Assembly: GCA_024102665.1 (NCBI GenBank)
Contig: JAGFJP010000152.1
Location: forward strand, 1-64,000
Length of the DNA: 64,000 bases
Source: Thiogranum sp.
GTDB lineage: Bacteria > Pseudomonadota > Gammaproteobacteria > DSM-19610
Reading direction: 5' to 3'
Below the pieces are notes generated by a model. That model was not told where the DNA came from, ran no database searches, and saw only the letters and a list, made by a program, of their open reading frames with translations. Below, in pieces: positions 45,351 to 56,395 of the stretch. A program made the position numbers and the translations under genes. Position 1 is the first letter of the stretch. The number at the start of each line of letters is the position of its first letter.

Positions 45351-46222
45351 CAGAACCACTCCGTTTCCTGTTGCAGAAGATGGCGCGCCCGCGCGCGCGC
45401 GATCTGGTTGACGAGGGCCATTTCCGGGAAGCTGCCGACAGGATCGGCGATCACGCGATTCAGCAGTGCCCGAAAGCGATCGCGGTCGAGGCGCTGGCGT
45501 TCCAGGTACTCCGCCTGCAGCACATCGACAATCAGCAGCTTTCCTCCTGTGATCTCGCGGGCGCTGGCGAAGCTGGACTCGGCGCGCGCAAAGTCACCTC
45601 CGAACATGGGCGCGCGGCCGCCATAGTAGACGCCGTAGTACAGGTGCGCGCCGCCGTAATAAAAATCCGGCTGCAGCTGCATGACGCGGTTCATCAGGCG
45701 CTCGGTGCCGGTCAGGCGCGCGAGTTGCGCAGGATCGGTGCGGTTGAGGTCGATCTGCTTGGCCATGCACGAGGAAGTCCAGAACAGCGCCGGGACCGCA
45801 TCATGACCGAGCGCGGCCGCGGCACGGTCGATCACTTCGACGCTGGCGGTCGCCGCATCGATGTCGAAACCGAAGGTCCGCAACGCGCGGCTGCCGTATT
45901 CCGCGCAGCGCGCATACAGCGCCAGGGCGCGCTGTGTGTCCTGCAGTTCGGCAAAGCCGAAGGCGTAGCCATAGAAACCCTGCGCGGCGTTGGTCAGCAG
46001 CGCCGCGTTGCGCGGATCTTCCTCGATCAGGCCTTCGATGAGTTTCAGGTTGGCGGGTATGGCCGACGCCGCCAGCACCAGGTCGGTTTCGCGGTTCATT
46101 GCCTCGACGCCGCCGTCGAGGATGGCGACCGAGCTGCGCGCCACCATTTGTCCCATGCTGCAGGCGCCGAACAGCGGCAGCACAAGGGCGAGTATCAGCG
46201 ATCGGGCATATGTCTGTGCCAT
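45350..46222 (-). CDS. TatT-family TPR lipoprotein associated with the TRAP transporter
   Basis: 290 residues with lipobox LFGAC (Cys21) and a helical repeat domain (NLKLIEGLIEEDPRNAALLTNAAQGFYGYAFGF; NRVMQLQPDFYYGGAHLYYGVYYG). It matches the T-component of TPAT (TPR-protein-associated TRAP) transporters described in Treponema, where a TatT trimer docks the binding protein. First gene of the TRAP operon, overlapping dctP by one base. Confidence 0.85.
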   Translation of the reverse strand: MAQTYARSLILALVLPLFGACSMGQMVARSSVAILDGGVEAMNRETDLVLAASAIPANLKLIEGLIEEDPRNAALLTNAAQGFYGYAFGFAELQDTQRALALYARCAEYGSRALRTFGFDIDAATASVEVIDRAAAALGHDAVPALFWTSSCMAKQIDLNRTDPAQLARLTGTERLMNRVMQLQPDFYYGGAHLYYGVYYGGRAPMFGGDFARAESSFASAREITGGKLLIVDVLQAEYLERQRLDRDRFRALLNRVIADPVGSFPEMALVNQIARARARHLLQQETEWF

Positions 46223-46263
46223 GCTTTTTGCTCTGTGTTATCCGGCCAGGTTCAAGGGTGGCG

Positions 46264-47894
<1,631 letters not shown>

Positions 47895-47896
47895 GG

Positions 47897-47917
47897 TTAG
47901 TTAGTATAACTAACTAA
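47897..47917. promoter_or_regulatory. Palindromic operator of the MarR regulator
   Basis: Arms TTAGTTAGT and ACTAACTAA, exact reverse complements, separated by ATA. It ends two bases from the MarR start codon, so bound protein would block both promoter and ribosome site. The length and symmetry match MarR-family sites. The AT-rich stretch at 47965-48000 (TATATAAAC, TATATAG) is a likely promoter. Confidence 0.75.
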
Positions 47918-48023
47918 AACCCTGATGCAATCGAGCCGAATGGGCGGCTGAAAGTAACGTAGATCCCTATATAAACAATCAGATATATAGTTTATTTAAA
48001 GTGATATGAGCAGTGGGGGCTGA

Positions 48024-48364
48024 TCAGAACAACGCTTTGTACACATCCGGATCGAACCCCGCCACCCGGCGCTTGCCGAGATCCAGCACCGGGCGTTTGA
48101 TGATGCCCGGATTCGCTTCCATGATGCGCAGGGCGCTGGCGCGGTCGATACCGTCGCGTTCTGCATCCGATAGCTTGCGCCACAACTGGCCGCGGCGGTT
48201 CAGCAGCGTCTCCCAGCCCAGCTCCTTCTCCCAGACCTGGAGCTTTTTGCTGTCGATCCCGTCCTTGCGGTAATCGTGAAAACGGTACTCGACACCGTGC
48301 TCGTCCAGCCAGCGCATGGCCTTTTTCATGGTGTCGCAGTTCTTGATGCCGTAAATCGTGACCA

Positions 48365-48365
<1 letters not shown>
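48024..48365 (-). CDS. ArsC/Spx-family reductase (YffB-like)
   Basis: 113 residues, beginning TIYGIKNCDTMKKAMRWL with the single active-site cysteine (Cys10) and containing NPGIIKRPVLDLGKRRVAGF. The YffB branch is thioredoxin-fold and is often encoded next to dapD/dapE, as here. Function is probably glutathione-dependent thiol reduction rather than arsenate reduction. It overlaps the dapD stop by one base (TGATG). Confidence 0.9.
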
Positions 48366-49186
<821 letters not shown>

Positions 49187-49214
49187 GATGGTCTCCTGAT
49201 TAAAATTCGTTAAA

Positions 49215-49395
49215 CGTCATCGCGAGGGCATCCCCGTCATTGCGAGGATGCCTTGACCCGAAGGGTAAGGTACCCGTAATGAACCCCAAAGGGGTTCTAT
49301 GGGCGAAGCGACGCGGCAATCTCCGGGGCCGGCAGCCTCCGTACGCGATTGCCGCGCTTCGCTCGCAATGACGGTTGCCACGCTCGCAATGACGC
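49215..49395. repeat. Intergenic dispersed-repeat region between dapD and dapC
   Basis: GTCATCGCGAGG (49216-49227) and GTCATTGCGAGG (49236-49247) are matched in the opposite orientation by CTCGCAATGAC at 49362-49372 and 49383-49393. GCGAAGCGACGCGGCAATCT (49303-49322) also reappears inverted around 49346-49363. A palindrome GAACCCC-AAA-GGGGTTC lies at 49281-49297. The modules match the common 'GTCATTGCGAGCGAAGCG' type of intergenic repeat seen scattered in many proteobacterial genomes; other copies would be expected elsewhere in this chromosome. Confidence 0.8.
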
Positions 49396-49401
49396 GCTTC
49401 A

Positions 49402-50598
49402 TTACAAATGTTCCACAAACGCCCGCACCCGCTGCGCCGCTTCCACACATTCATCCAGCGGCGCGACCAGCGCCATGCGCACATGGTCCTTGCCGGGGTT
49501 TCCGGTGGCGGTATCGCGCGACAGATAGCTGCCGGGCAGCACCTCAACGTTCTGCTGCCTGTAAAGCTCGAGCGCAAACGCCTGGTCATCGATGGGCGTG
49601 TGTTGCCAGAGATAAAAACCGCCGGGCGGGATCTCCACGTCCAGCACCGGCGCCAGTATATCGGCGACCGCGGCAAACTTTTCCCGGTACAGAAGCCGGT
49701 TTTCCACCACGTGGCGCTCGTCCTGCCAGGCGCGCACGCTGGCATCCTGCGTCGGTGGCGGCATGGCGCTGCCGTGATAGGTGCGGTAGCGGAAAAAGCC
49801 GTCAATCATTCGCGCGTCGCCCGCCACGAAGCCCGAGCGCATGCCCGGGGCGTTGGAACGTTTCGACAGGCTGTGGAACACCAGGCAGTTCCGGTAATCC
49901 GTGATGCCCATCTCCGCCGCGGCGCTGAGCAGGCCGGACGGCGGCCGATCTTCGTCCTGGTAGATTTCCGAATAGCACTCGTCAGAGCAGATAACGAAAT
50001 GATAGCGGTGTGCGCGTTCGATCAGCGCCTGCATCGCCCTGCGCTCGATGACCTGTCCGGTCGGATTGCCGGGCGAGCAAAGGTAGATCAGCTGGCAGCG
50101 TTTCCAGACCGCTTCCGGCACGGAATCGAAATCCGGCAGGTAGTGGTTGTCGCGTGTCGTATTCAGGAAGTAAGGTTCGGCGCCGGCCAGCAGTGCAGCC
50201 CCCTCGTAGATCTGGTAGAAAGGGTTGGGCATCATCACCAGCGGGTGGCGGCTGCGGTCGACCAGGCACTGGGCGATGGCGAACAGCGCTTCCCGCGTGC
50301 CATTGACGGGCAGCACCTGGCGAGCCGGGTCCAGGCTGGCGGCCGGCACGGCGAAGCGCCGCACCAGCCAGTCGCAGATCGCGGCGCGCAGTTTGTCGCT
50401 ACCGCGCGTCGACGGATACACGGATAATCCATGCAGGTGTTCGATCAGGGCCTCGGTGATAAAGCCGGGCGTGGGATGCTTCGGCTCGCCGATGGAAAGC
50501 CGGATGCCGTCCAGCCCCGCGGGGGGCGCGACGCCCGCAAACAGCGATGCCATGCGCTCGAACGGATAAGGATGCAGACGTGACAGGTCAGGATTCAT
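49402..50598 (-). CDS. dapC: Succinyldiaminopimelate aminotransferase
   Basis: 398-residue class I/II PLP aminotransferase: SIGEPKHPTPGFI near 36, MPNPFYQIYEGAALLAGAEPY near 118, and the PLP lysine in SLSKRSNAPGMRSGF near 238. The closeness of dapD and dapE supports DapC rather than a general aspartate aminotransferase. The ATG at 50598 gives MNPDLSRLHPYPFERM, the family start; it shares the CATG with the divergent EamA gene. Confidence 0.93.
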   Translation of the reverse strand: MNPDLSRLHPYPFERMASLFAGVAPPAGLDGIRLSIGEPKHPTPGFITEALIEHLHGLSVYPSTRGSDKLRAAICDWLVRRFAVPAASLDPARQVLPVNGTREALFAIAQCLVDRSRHPLVMMPNPFYQIYEGAALLAGAEPYFLNTTRDNHYLPDFDSVPEAVWKRCQLIYLCSPGNPTGQVIERRAMQALIERAHRYHFVICSDECYSEIYQDEDRPPSGLLSAAAEMGITDYRNCLVFHSLSKRSNAPGMRSGFVAGDARMIDGFFRYRTYHGSAMPPPTQDASVRAWQDERHVVENRLLYREKFAAVADILAPVLDVEIPPGGFYLWQHTPIDDQAFALELYRQQNVEVLPGSYLSRDTATGNPGKDHVRMALVAPLDECVEAAQRVRAFVEHL

Positions 50599-51532
50599 GA
50601 ACCAGCAGGACAATGAAAAAAGAAGCGGAAGTATACGGAATCCGGACCAGGGGGCCAATTCGCACATTCACCTGCTGCCGGTCCTGAGCCTGCTGGTCAC
50701 CGCCACCATGTGGGGCCTGGTCTGGTATCCGCTGCGCCTGCTGGAGGGGCGAGGCCTGGACGGCCTGTGGGTGACACTGGCCAGCTACGCCGCCGCGCTG
50801 CTGCTTGGCAGCGTCTGGCTGTGGCGCGGGCGGCGCGACTGGCTGCGCGAACCCATGGTACTGATTCTCATGACCCTGGCCGTGGGCTGGTGCAACGTCG
50901 CCTTCGTGCTGGCCGTGCTCGACGGCACCGTGGTGCGCGTGCTGCTGTTGTTCTACCTGTCGCCCCTGTGGGCGCTGGTGCTGGGCTGGGTGCTGCTCAA
51001 GGAACACCCCGGAACCAGCGGCCTGCTGGTGTTCGTGCTGGCCATCACCGGCGCCGTCACCATGCTGTGGGACCCGCAGATCGGATTGCCCTGGCCGCGC
51101 GACAACGCCGACTGGCTGGCCGCCTCATCGGGCCTGTCGTTCGCCTTCGCCAATGTCATGGTGCGCAAGATGAACGCCGTCTCGATGGAAACCAAGTCCG
51201 CCGCGAGCTGGCTGGGCGTGGTGGTGGTCGCCGCGGTCTGGATATTGATTGTCCAGAAGCCGGTGCCAGTGGTGGAGACCTCGACCTGGGTCGGCGCTGC
51301 CATGCTGGGGTGGTTTGGATTTGTGGTGATGACTGTGACGGTGATCTATGGCGTGACGCATATGCCGGTGCACCGGTCTGCGGTGATATTGCTGTTTGAG
51401 CTGATCGTGGGGGCGGTGTCTTCGTTGTTGCTGACGGATGAGACGGTGTATCCGCGGGAGTGGGTCGGTGGGGTTTTGATTTTGACGGCGGCTTATTTTG
51501 CGGCGCATGCGCAGGTCAGAAGGAGGGGGTAG
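50597..51532 (+). CDS. EamA/DMT-family transporter
   Basis: 311 residues with ten hydrophobic helices in two EamA repeats (SLLVTATMWGLVWYPLRLL at the start; WLAASSGLSFAFANVMVRKM at the second half). It exports small metabolites; substrate unknown. The ATG at 50597 shares CATG with the dapC start on the other strand; AGGTCAGGA lies just upstream. Codon use and GC fall in the last 200 bases relative to the first part. Confidence 0.9.
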   Translation: MNQQDNEKRSGSIRNPDQGANSHIHLLPVLSLLVTATMWGLVWYPLRLLEGRGLDGLWVTLASYAAALLLGSVWLWRGRRDWLREPMVLILMTLAVGWCNVAFVLAVLDGTVVRVLLLFYLSPLWALVLGWVLLKEHPGTSGLLVFVLAITGAVTMLWDPQIGLPWPRDNADWLAASSGLSFAFANVMVRKMNAVSMETKSAASWLGVVVVAAVWILIVQKPVPVVETSTWVGAAMLGWFGFVVMTVTVIYGVTHMPVHRSAVILLFELIVGAVSSLLLTDETVYPREWVGGVLILTAAYFAAHAQVRRRG

Positions 51533-51617
51533 GTGTGCCGCGGGGGGGCGGGCGGAATTCGCCTGGAGGACAAAGAGAGGCAGTAGAATGTTGAATCGGC
51601 GGGTAGTTAGCGCAAAT

Positions 51618-51675
51618 CAGAGTCGGAACACAATTGCGGCTAATGTTTGCGGCATCTATGTTCTGCCCCCCCTTG
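51618..51675 (+). repeat. Diverged repeat copy A (REP-like)
   Basis: Resembles the element at 53358-53419: both contain CAGAG, AACAATT-like, CTAAT and ATGTTC-GCCCCC blocks in the same order and orientation. This copy has small insertions and no perfect outer arms. It precedes the toxin-antitoxin pair. The 51533-51728 gap otherwise shows nothing convincing. Confidence 0.5.
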
Positions 51676-51728
51676 GTCGGAACGCGTATAATCGGTGTAT
51701 TGACTGCAGACCATGACGGAGAATCGAT

Positions 51729-51962
51729 ATGGCGAGAACAGTTGAAGAGTTAGAGCAGGAGATTCGCGCCCTAAGCGATGACGAGCGAAACCATCTCCTA
51801 AGAGACCTTGTGGCGGATTTGGATGGAGAAAGCGATCCCGGCGTTGAGAGGGCCTGGCTGGAAGAAGCACAACGAAGATATAAAGAACTCAAAGACGGCG
51901 TTGTCGAGTCAATTCCCGCCGAGGAGGTTTTCAAGAGCGCGCGAGACCATCTCAAGAAATGA
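51729..51962 (+). CDS. Antitoxin of a RelE/ParE-type module (addiction module component)
   Basis: 77 residues (ARTVEELEQEIRALSDDERNHLLRDLVADLD...) of the short helical addiction-module family that pairs with RelE/ParE toxins; it ends in the usual acidic and Lys-rich helix. GGAGAATCG lies before the ATG. Its stop overlaps the toxin start by four bases (ATGA). Intact, in contrast to the toxin. Confidence 0.85.
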   Translation: MARTVEELEQEIRALSDDERNHLLRDLVADLDGESDPGVERAWLEEAQRRYKELKDGVVESIPAEEVFKSARDHLKK

Positions 51963-52183
51963 GGGTCGATTTCCACCCGGATGCGAATCAGGAATTTCAG
52001 GCTTCAGCAGGCTACTATAACAACGAGGTTCCACGCCTGGGTGAAGCGTTTATCGCGGAAGTGGAGCGGGTCACCGAGGTCATTCAGGAGCATCCCACCA
52101 TCGGGCAGCCGCTCGATGTAATCAGCATATCAAAGGTATACCTTCTGCAAGAAGGGTGGTGCAAATTGCAGGCGCCCGATTGA
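51959..52183 (+). pseudogene. RelE/ParE-type toxin, shortened at the C-terminus
   Basis: 74 residues. The first 53 (MRVDFHPDANQEFQASAGYYNNEVPRL..., HPTIGQPLD) are typical, but the family usually continues to 95-100 residues with a basic RRF-type strand and catalytic tail; here 20 unrelated residues follow and the frame stops directly against the 3' end of the MFS gene. The catalytic C-terminus appears lost, by deletion or rearrangement at about 52110-52183. It may be inactive while its antitoxin remains. Confidence 0.7.
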
Positions 52184-53338
52184 CTACGCCTTCCCCCACA
52201 TCCCCCGCATCGCAATCAGCCCCAGCAGCGGCCCCGGCAGGAGCAGCCAGGCGACGTGCTCGCCAGCCTGTCCCCACAGCGCAGTGGCCAGTTCGATGGA
52301 GACGATGGTGATCGCGAAACCGATGCTGTTCATCAAGGCAAGCGCGCCGCCGATGCGTTCGGCCGGGCAGGCTTTGGCAGCCAGCGCGGAGAACTGCGGC
52401 GAGTCGGCGACGACGAAGAATCCCCAGACCATGAGCGACGCCAGCAGCCCGACCATCGGCAGGCCCTGCACCAGCGGATAAATCAGACACAGGCTGGCGG
52501 ATCCCGCGAGCGCCACGATCGCAACCTTGCCGCTGCCCCAGCGATGGCTGATGCTGCCGCCGGCGATGCAACCGATGCCGCCGGCCGCGAACACGCCGGC
52601 CGCCGCCAGATAGACCTCGTGGCCGTTGGCGCCCACGCTTAGGTGGGCAATCAGCAGCGGCGTCACCGCCCAGAACGCATACAGCTCCCACATGTGGCCG
52701 AAGTAGCCGAACGCCGCCGCGCGAAAATCGGGAATGCGAAACACCCGCAACGTGGCGCCCCATTGCAGCCGGCGCGCCACACCGTGATGCGGGCCGTCGC
52801 CCAGCCACGCCACCAGCGCGGCGGCGATCACGGCCAGCCCCGAGGCTGTGTAGATGACGCCTTGCCAGCCAGGCGACACGTCCAGACCGCGGACGAAGTG
52901 CGGTACGCCGCTGCCGAACACCAGCATGCCGACCAGCCAGCCGAGCACGTTGCCGGCGCGTGCCGGTGCCCAGCTCACCACCAGTTTCATGCCGATCGGA
53001 TAGATGCCGGCCAGGGCGACGCCGGTGACGAAACGATAGACCAAAGCATCCGCAAGGCCGCCGGCGCTGGCGAACGCGGCGTTGGCCGCTGCGCCCGCCA
53101 GCGCTGACAGGGTAAAGATACGACTGGCGGAGAAGCGGTCGGCGAGTCCCGCGAGTGACAGCACCAGGGTGCCGGCGATGAAGCCCAGTTGCACCGCACT
53201 GGTGAGATGGCCAAGCTCGAGCGGCGTCAGGCCCCAGGCCGCGTGCAGCGCATCGGCAACGGCGTTGGCGCTGAACCACAGCGCGGTGCCGAACAGTTCG
53301 GCGATGACGATAACGGCGATGGCGAGAGGCGCGGACAT
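52184..53338 (-). CDS. MFS transporter
   Basis: 384 residues with twelve hydrophobic helices and the loop [19 protein letters not shown] after the second (MFS motif A-like). Substrate unknown. The ATG at 53338 ([15 protein letters not shown]) is preferred to an upstream frame through the repeat at 53358. Its stop abuts the shortened toxin gene with no gap. Confidence 0.88.
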   Translation of the reverse strand: MSAPLAIAVIVIAELFGTALWFSANAVADALHAAWGLTPLELGHLTSAVQLGFIAGTLVLSLAGLADRFSASRIFTLSALAGAAANAAFASAGGLADALVYRFVTGVALAGIYPIGMKLVVSWAPARAGNVLGWLVGMLVFGSGVPHFVRGLDVSPGWQGVIYTASGLAVIAAALVAWLGDGPHHGVARRLQWGATLRVFRIPDFRAAAFGYFGHMWELYAFWAVTPLLIAHLSVGANGHEVYLAAAGVFAAGGIGCIAGGSISHRWGSGKVAIVALAGSASLCLIYPLVQGLPMVGLLASLMVWGFFVVADSPQFSALAAKACPAERIGGALALMNSIGFAITIVSIELATALWGQAGEHVAWLLLPGPLLGLIAMRGMWGKA

Positions 53339-53357
53339 GGTGTCAGGTCGGGCTCGA

Positions 53358-53419
53358 CAATCGGGGTCAGAGAACAATTGGGTCTAATATTAGCGAAAAC
53401 GATGTTCCGCCCCCGATTG
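53358..53419. repeat. REP-like hairpin element (copy B)
   Basis: Perfect outer arms CAATCGGGG (53358-53366) and CCCCGATTG (53411-53419), with inner arms GAACA and TGTTC, form an imperfect 62-base hairpin. The GGGGTCAGAGAACAATT core is a familiar REP-type sequence in gammaproteobacteria, linked to RAYT transposases; no transposase is in this window. Confidence 0.65.
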
Positions 53420-53465
53420 ATCCTGAGACCTGCATCACAGTAGTTTTGCGATACAGCGCTAATAA

Positions 53466-53485
53466 TTTCGCCATTCGTGGCGAAA
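53466..53485 (+). promoter_or_regulatory. Hairpin in the leader of the adenylate cyclase gene
   Basis: Perfect eight-base arms TTTCGCCA / TGGCGAAA around a TTCG tetraloop, ending 11 bases before the start codon at 53497. The space between holds no clear Shine-Dalgarno sequence, so the hairpin may influence initiation or be an operator palindrome. Confidence 0.5.
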
Positions 53486-53496
53486 CATACCTATAG

Positions 53497-55002
53497 ATGA
53501 TGTACCCCTCCCGTTTCCAGATTTTTGCCTATTACCTGCTCAGTGTGCTGGTGCTGAGCATATTCGCCTTCCGCAGCCCTTCGCATTACCAGGGGTACCC
53601 GCAATACTACATTATCCTGTTGATCGCGCTGCCGTATTTCGTTTCCGGCGTCGCCCGGACCCTGCTTGAGCCGGCGCTCGTGCTGAGTGTTTCGCCGCTC
53701 GAGCGCTCGCGTCGGCAGCTTTACCTCGACCTTGGCCTGTTCGCACTCGTCGCGCTGGTTCTTCTGGCGTTCGAGTTTTTCGTCTACAGGCACCCTGTGT
53801 ATACGGCGTTGAAAACCGGCATCTGGGTGTTCGTCATCGGTTACTTCGCCAGCATTGACAGTTCGCTACACCGCGTGCGGTCCAGCCACGACGGCCACAG
53901 CGATACCTCCGCGCTGAACAGCAGGGCGCTGCCGGTATCGCAGAAACTGAGCCTGTTTCTGAGCACCACGGTGCTCCTGGTGGTCAGCACAATGGCGATC
54001 AGTGCCTATGGCTATATCAATATCGATTCCTCCCTGCCGTCCGCAGCGGTCGGCCGCATCGAGCAGGAGTTCATTGTCGAGATGATGTTCATTCTGGGCA
54101 TCATTATTACGCTGACCACCCGTGTCATCGTCTCCTGGTCCACCAATCTGCAGACCATGTTCGAGACGCAGATAGACATGCTGAAAAACGTTCAGGAGGG
54201 GGCTCTGGACAAACACGTTCCGGTGCTGACCCAGGACGAGTTCGGCATCATCGCGCAACAGACCAATCTGATCATCGATCAACTGCGCGAAAAGAGCAGG
54301 ATACAGAAAACACTGGAACAGGTGGTCAGCCCGCATATCATGCACCGGTTGCTGGCCGCCCGCGAGGGTAAGGTCAGAGAGGCCCAGGAACTGGACCTCG
54401 CCATCCTGTTTTGCGATCTGCGCGAGTTCACCAGTTACGCGGAAAACAAGCCGCCGGATGAAGTCATCATGTTCCTCAACGCGTACTTCACCAAGCTTGC
54501 CGATGTCGTCGCTGAACACAATGGCATCGTCAACAAGTTCATTGGCGATGCGATCCTCGCCGTGTTCGGTGTCGACGGCAACCCGGATTACGCCAGAAAC
54601 GCCGTTGAAGCCGCGCTGGACATACTCATGCACTCCAGCTCCGCGGTCATGCGCGACGGCACACGGTTCGACATCGGTATCGGCATCAACTGCGGCCGAG
54701 CGGCCGCCGGCACGATCGGATCAAGCGAGCGCTTCGAGTACACCTTTATCGGTGACTCGGTCAACATCGCCAGCCGCCTGGACGGACTGAGCAAGCGGCT
54801 GGGGTATCGCATTGTGACGTCCGCCGATGTCTACGCGAAAATCCCGGAAGGTCACAAAGCGATATTCGACGACCTGGGAAAACATCAGATCCGCGGCAAG
54901 GCGCAGCCGGTGCACCTGTACGGGGCGATGCAGGAAGGTGAAAAGCTCGACGGCGAAAATATTCTGAGGTTCAGCGCGGCGGTCCGTTCAGGACCCGCCT
55001 AG
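53497..55002 (+). CDS. Class III adenylate cyclase with membrane and HAMP domains
   Basis: 501 residues: about six membrane helices (residues 1-210), a HAMP-like linker (about 222-275), and a class III cyclase domain (about 300-470). Metal-binding aspartates are in LFCDLREFTSYA and NKFIGDAILAVFG; the lysine of NKFIGD and the FEYTFIGDSVNIASRLDG region fit ATP as substrate. It makes cAMP in response to an unknown membrane signal. The 3' end overlaps the convergent HD-GYP gene by 15 bases. Confidence 0.92.
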   Translation: MMYPSRFQIFAYYLLSVLVLSIFAFRSPSHYQGYPQYYIILLIALPYFVSGVARTLLEPALVLSVSPLERSRRQLYLDLGLFALVALVLLAFEFFVYRHPVYTALKTGIWVFVIGYFASIDSSLHRVRSSHDGHSDTSALNSRALPVSQKLSLFLSTTVLLVVSTMAISAYGYINIDSSLPSAAVGRIEQEFIVEMMFILGIIITLTTRVIVSWSTNLQTMFETQIDMLKNVQEGALDKHVPVLTQDEFGIIAQQTNLIIDQLREKSRIQKTLEQVVSPHIMHRLLAAREGKVREAQELDLAILFCDLREFTSYAENKPPDEVIMFLNAYFTKLADVVAEHNGIVNKFIGDAILAVFGVDGNPDYARNAVEAALDILMHSSSAVMRDGTRFDIGIGINCGRAAAGTIGSSERFEYTFIGDSVNIASRLDGLSKRLGYRIVTSADVYAKIPEGHKAIFDDLGKHQIRGKAQPVHLYGAMQEGEKLDGENILRFSAAVRSGPA

Positions 55003-56232
55003 TTCCCGCAGCACAAAGCTGCGCACATCGATGTCATAGGCTTGCGGGTCGACCAGCCGTTTCACTTCATAGGCGTTGTCATCACCACCTTTGGCCCGGA
55101 ACAGGGCGAGGTTCATGGTTTTCGGCGGTTCCACCGGTTTTCGGCGTGCATCCAGAATCAGCATGACCTTGGGAAACAGGCGCGCATCCGGCTGTGAGGA
55201 AATGACGATGCCGATATGTCCGGAACGCAGTTCCACCGTGCTGCCGATGGGGTAGATGCCGATGCACTGGATGAACTTCTCGACCAGCAGCGCGTCGAAC
55301 AGTCCCTCGCGCCATGAATAGATATACTTGAGCGCCACATCGAGGCCGATTTTATCTCTGCCGTGAACGCCGCTGGTGACGCTGTCATAGGTGTCAACGA
55401 GGGAAACAATGCGGGTGCAGATGTCCAGTTGTGAATTCTTGAGCTTGCCGGGATAGCCGCTGCCGTCCGCGCGTTCGTGATGATCGCGGGCGATGGCGAT
55501 CACCCGCTCGGGTACGCCCTCGAGCTTTTTCATGATCATCGCGCCGATGCGGGTGTGGCTCTGCAGCAGGGCGCGGTCTTCCTCGGAAAGATCGTCGCTG
55601 TCGCTCAACAGCTTGTCGGGTAACTTGGTCTCGCCGATGTCATGGAGCAGGGCCCCCATGCCCAGCTCCACCAGCGTGGTCTTGTCGAGACCGAGGTAAC
55701 GGCCAAAGGAAATGGACAACGTACAGACAGTCAGGGCGTGCGCGACCAGCGCGTCGCTCTTCTCGGTCAGGCAGCTGAGAAGTATCAGCGCGTCGGGATT
55801 GCGCAGGATGCTGTCGACCATTTCGGTGACTGCGAGACGCGTTTCCGCGACATCCAGGCTCTTGCCCATGCGCACGTCGTTGAACAGTGCGCTGGCCACT
55901 TCATGGGCGCGCCGGTGAATGTTCCTGGCAACCGGATACTCGTCTTCGAAGTTGCTGCGGTAGGGCTCGGCGGACTTGACGATACCGGCAGTCTCCTGCT
56001 CCGCCTCGCGGCTGGCCGCGCTGCTGTTAGCAGCCGGCGCTTCCGGTACAGCGATGGTGCTTTTCTCGGTATCGACAAACACGAAGTCGCAGAGCTTACT
56101 GATCTGCTCGAGTTCGTCGCTGTTGGTGATGCGAAAGCCCTGAAACAGGAACGGTGTATCCAGCCATGGACGGTCCAGCTCGGATACGTACATGCCTTTT
56201 TTCAGATCGATCGGTGCAACTATAACCTTCAT
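54988..56232 (-). CDS. HD-GYP domain cyclic-di-GMP phosphodiesterase
   Basis: 414 residues: an N-terminal DUF3391-like region (VAPIDLKKGMYVSELDRPWLDTPFLFQGF), then HD-GYP with LLHDIGETKLPDKLL near 215 and ARDHHERADGSGYPGKL near 275, so both HD and GYP signatures are intact. It should break down c-di-GMP. Soluble. The ATG at 56232 (MKVIVAPIDLKKG) is the conserved start. Confidence 0.93.
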   Translation of the reverse strand: MKVIVAPIDLKKGMYVSELDRPWLDTPFLFQGFRITNSDELEQISKLCDFVFVDTEKSTIAVPEAPAANSSAASREAEQETAGIVKSAEPYRSNFEDEYPVARNIHRRAHEVASALFNDVRMGKSLDVAETRLAVTEMVDSILRNPDALILLSCLTEKSDALVAHALTVCTLSISFGRYLGLDKTTLVELGMGALLHDIGETKLPDKLLSDSDDLSEEDRALLQSHTRIGAMIMKKLEGVPERVIAIARDHHERADGSGYPGKLKNSQLDICTRIVSLVDTYDSVTSGVHGRDKIGLDVALKYIYSWREGLFDALLVEKFIQCIGIYPIGSTVELRSGHIGIVISSQPDARLFPKVMLILDARRKPVEPPKTMNLALFRAKGGDDNAYEVKRLVDPQAYDIDVRSFVLRELGGS

Positions 56233-56395
56233 GCTGTCTCTTGCAGGCGACACATATGTCTATGATTTGAAATATAAATTCGGCCGCATCCGGCAAAGGT
56301 TTAGCGGCGCCGGCAACAGTTGCAGGAAAAACGAGGCCTTGCGTTCGAATCCGGTAAACGCCGGCTCAAATGACACCAGTCAGCAAACAAGCGCG

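Noticed and set aside
51498-51716. 72-codon open frame before the antitoxin gene
   Set aside because: It begins inside the EamA gene, runs through the repeat and has no ribosome site or recognisable sequence.
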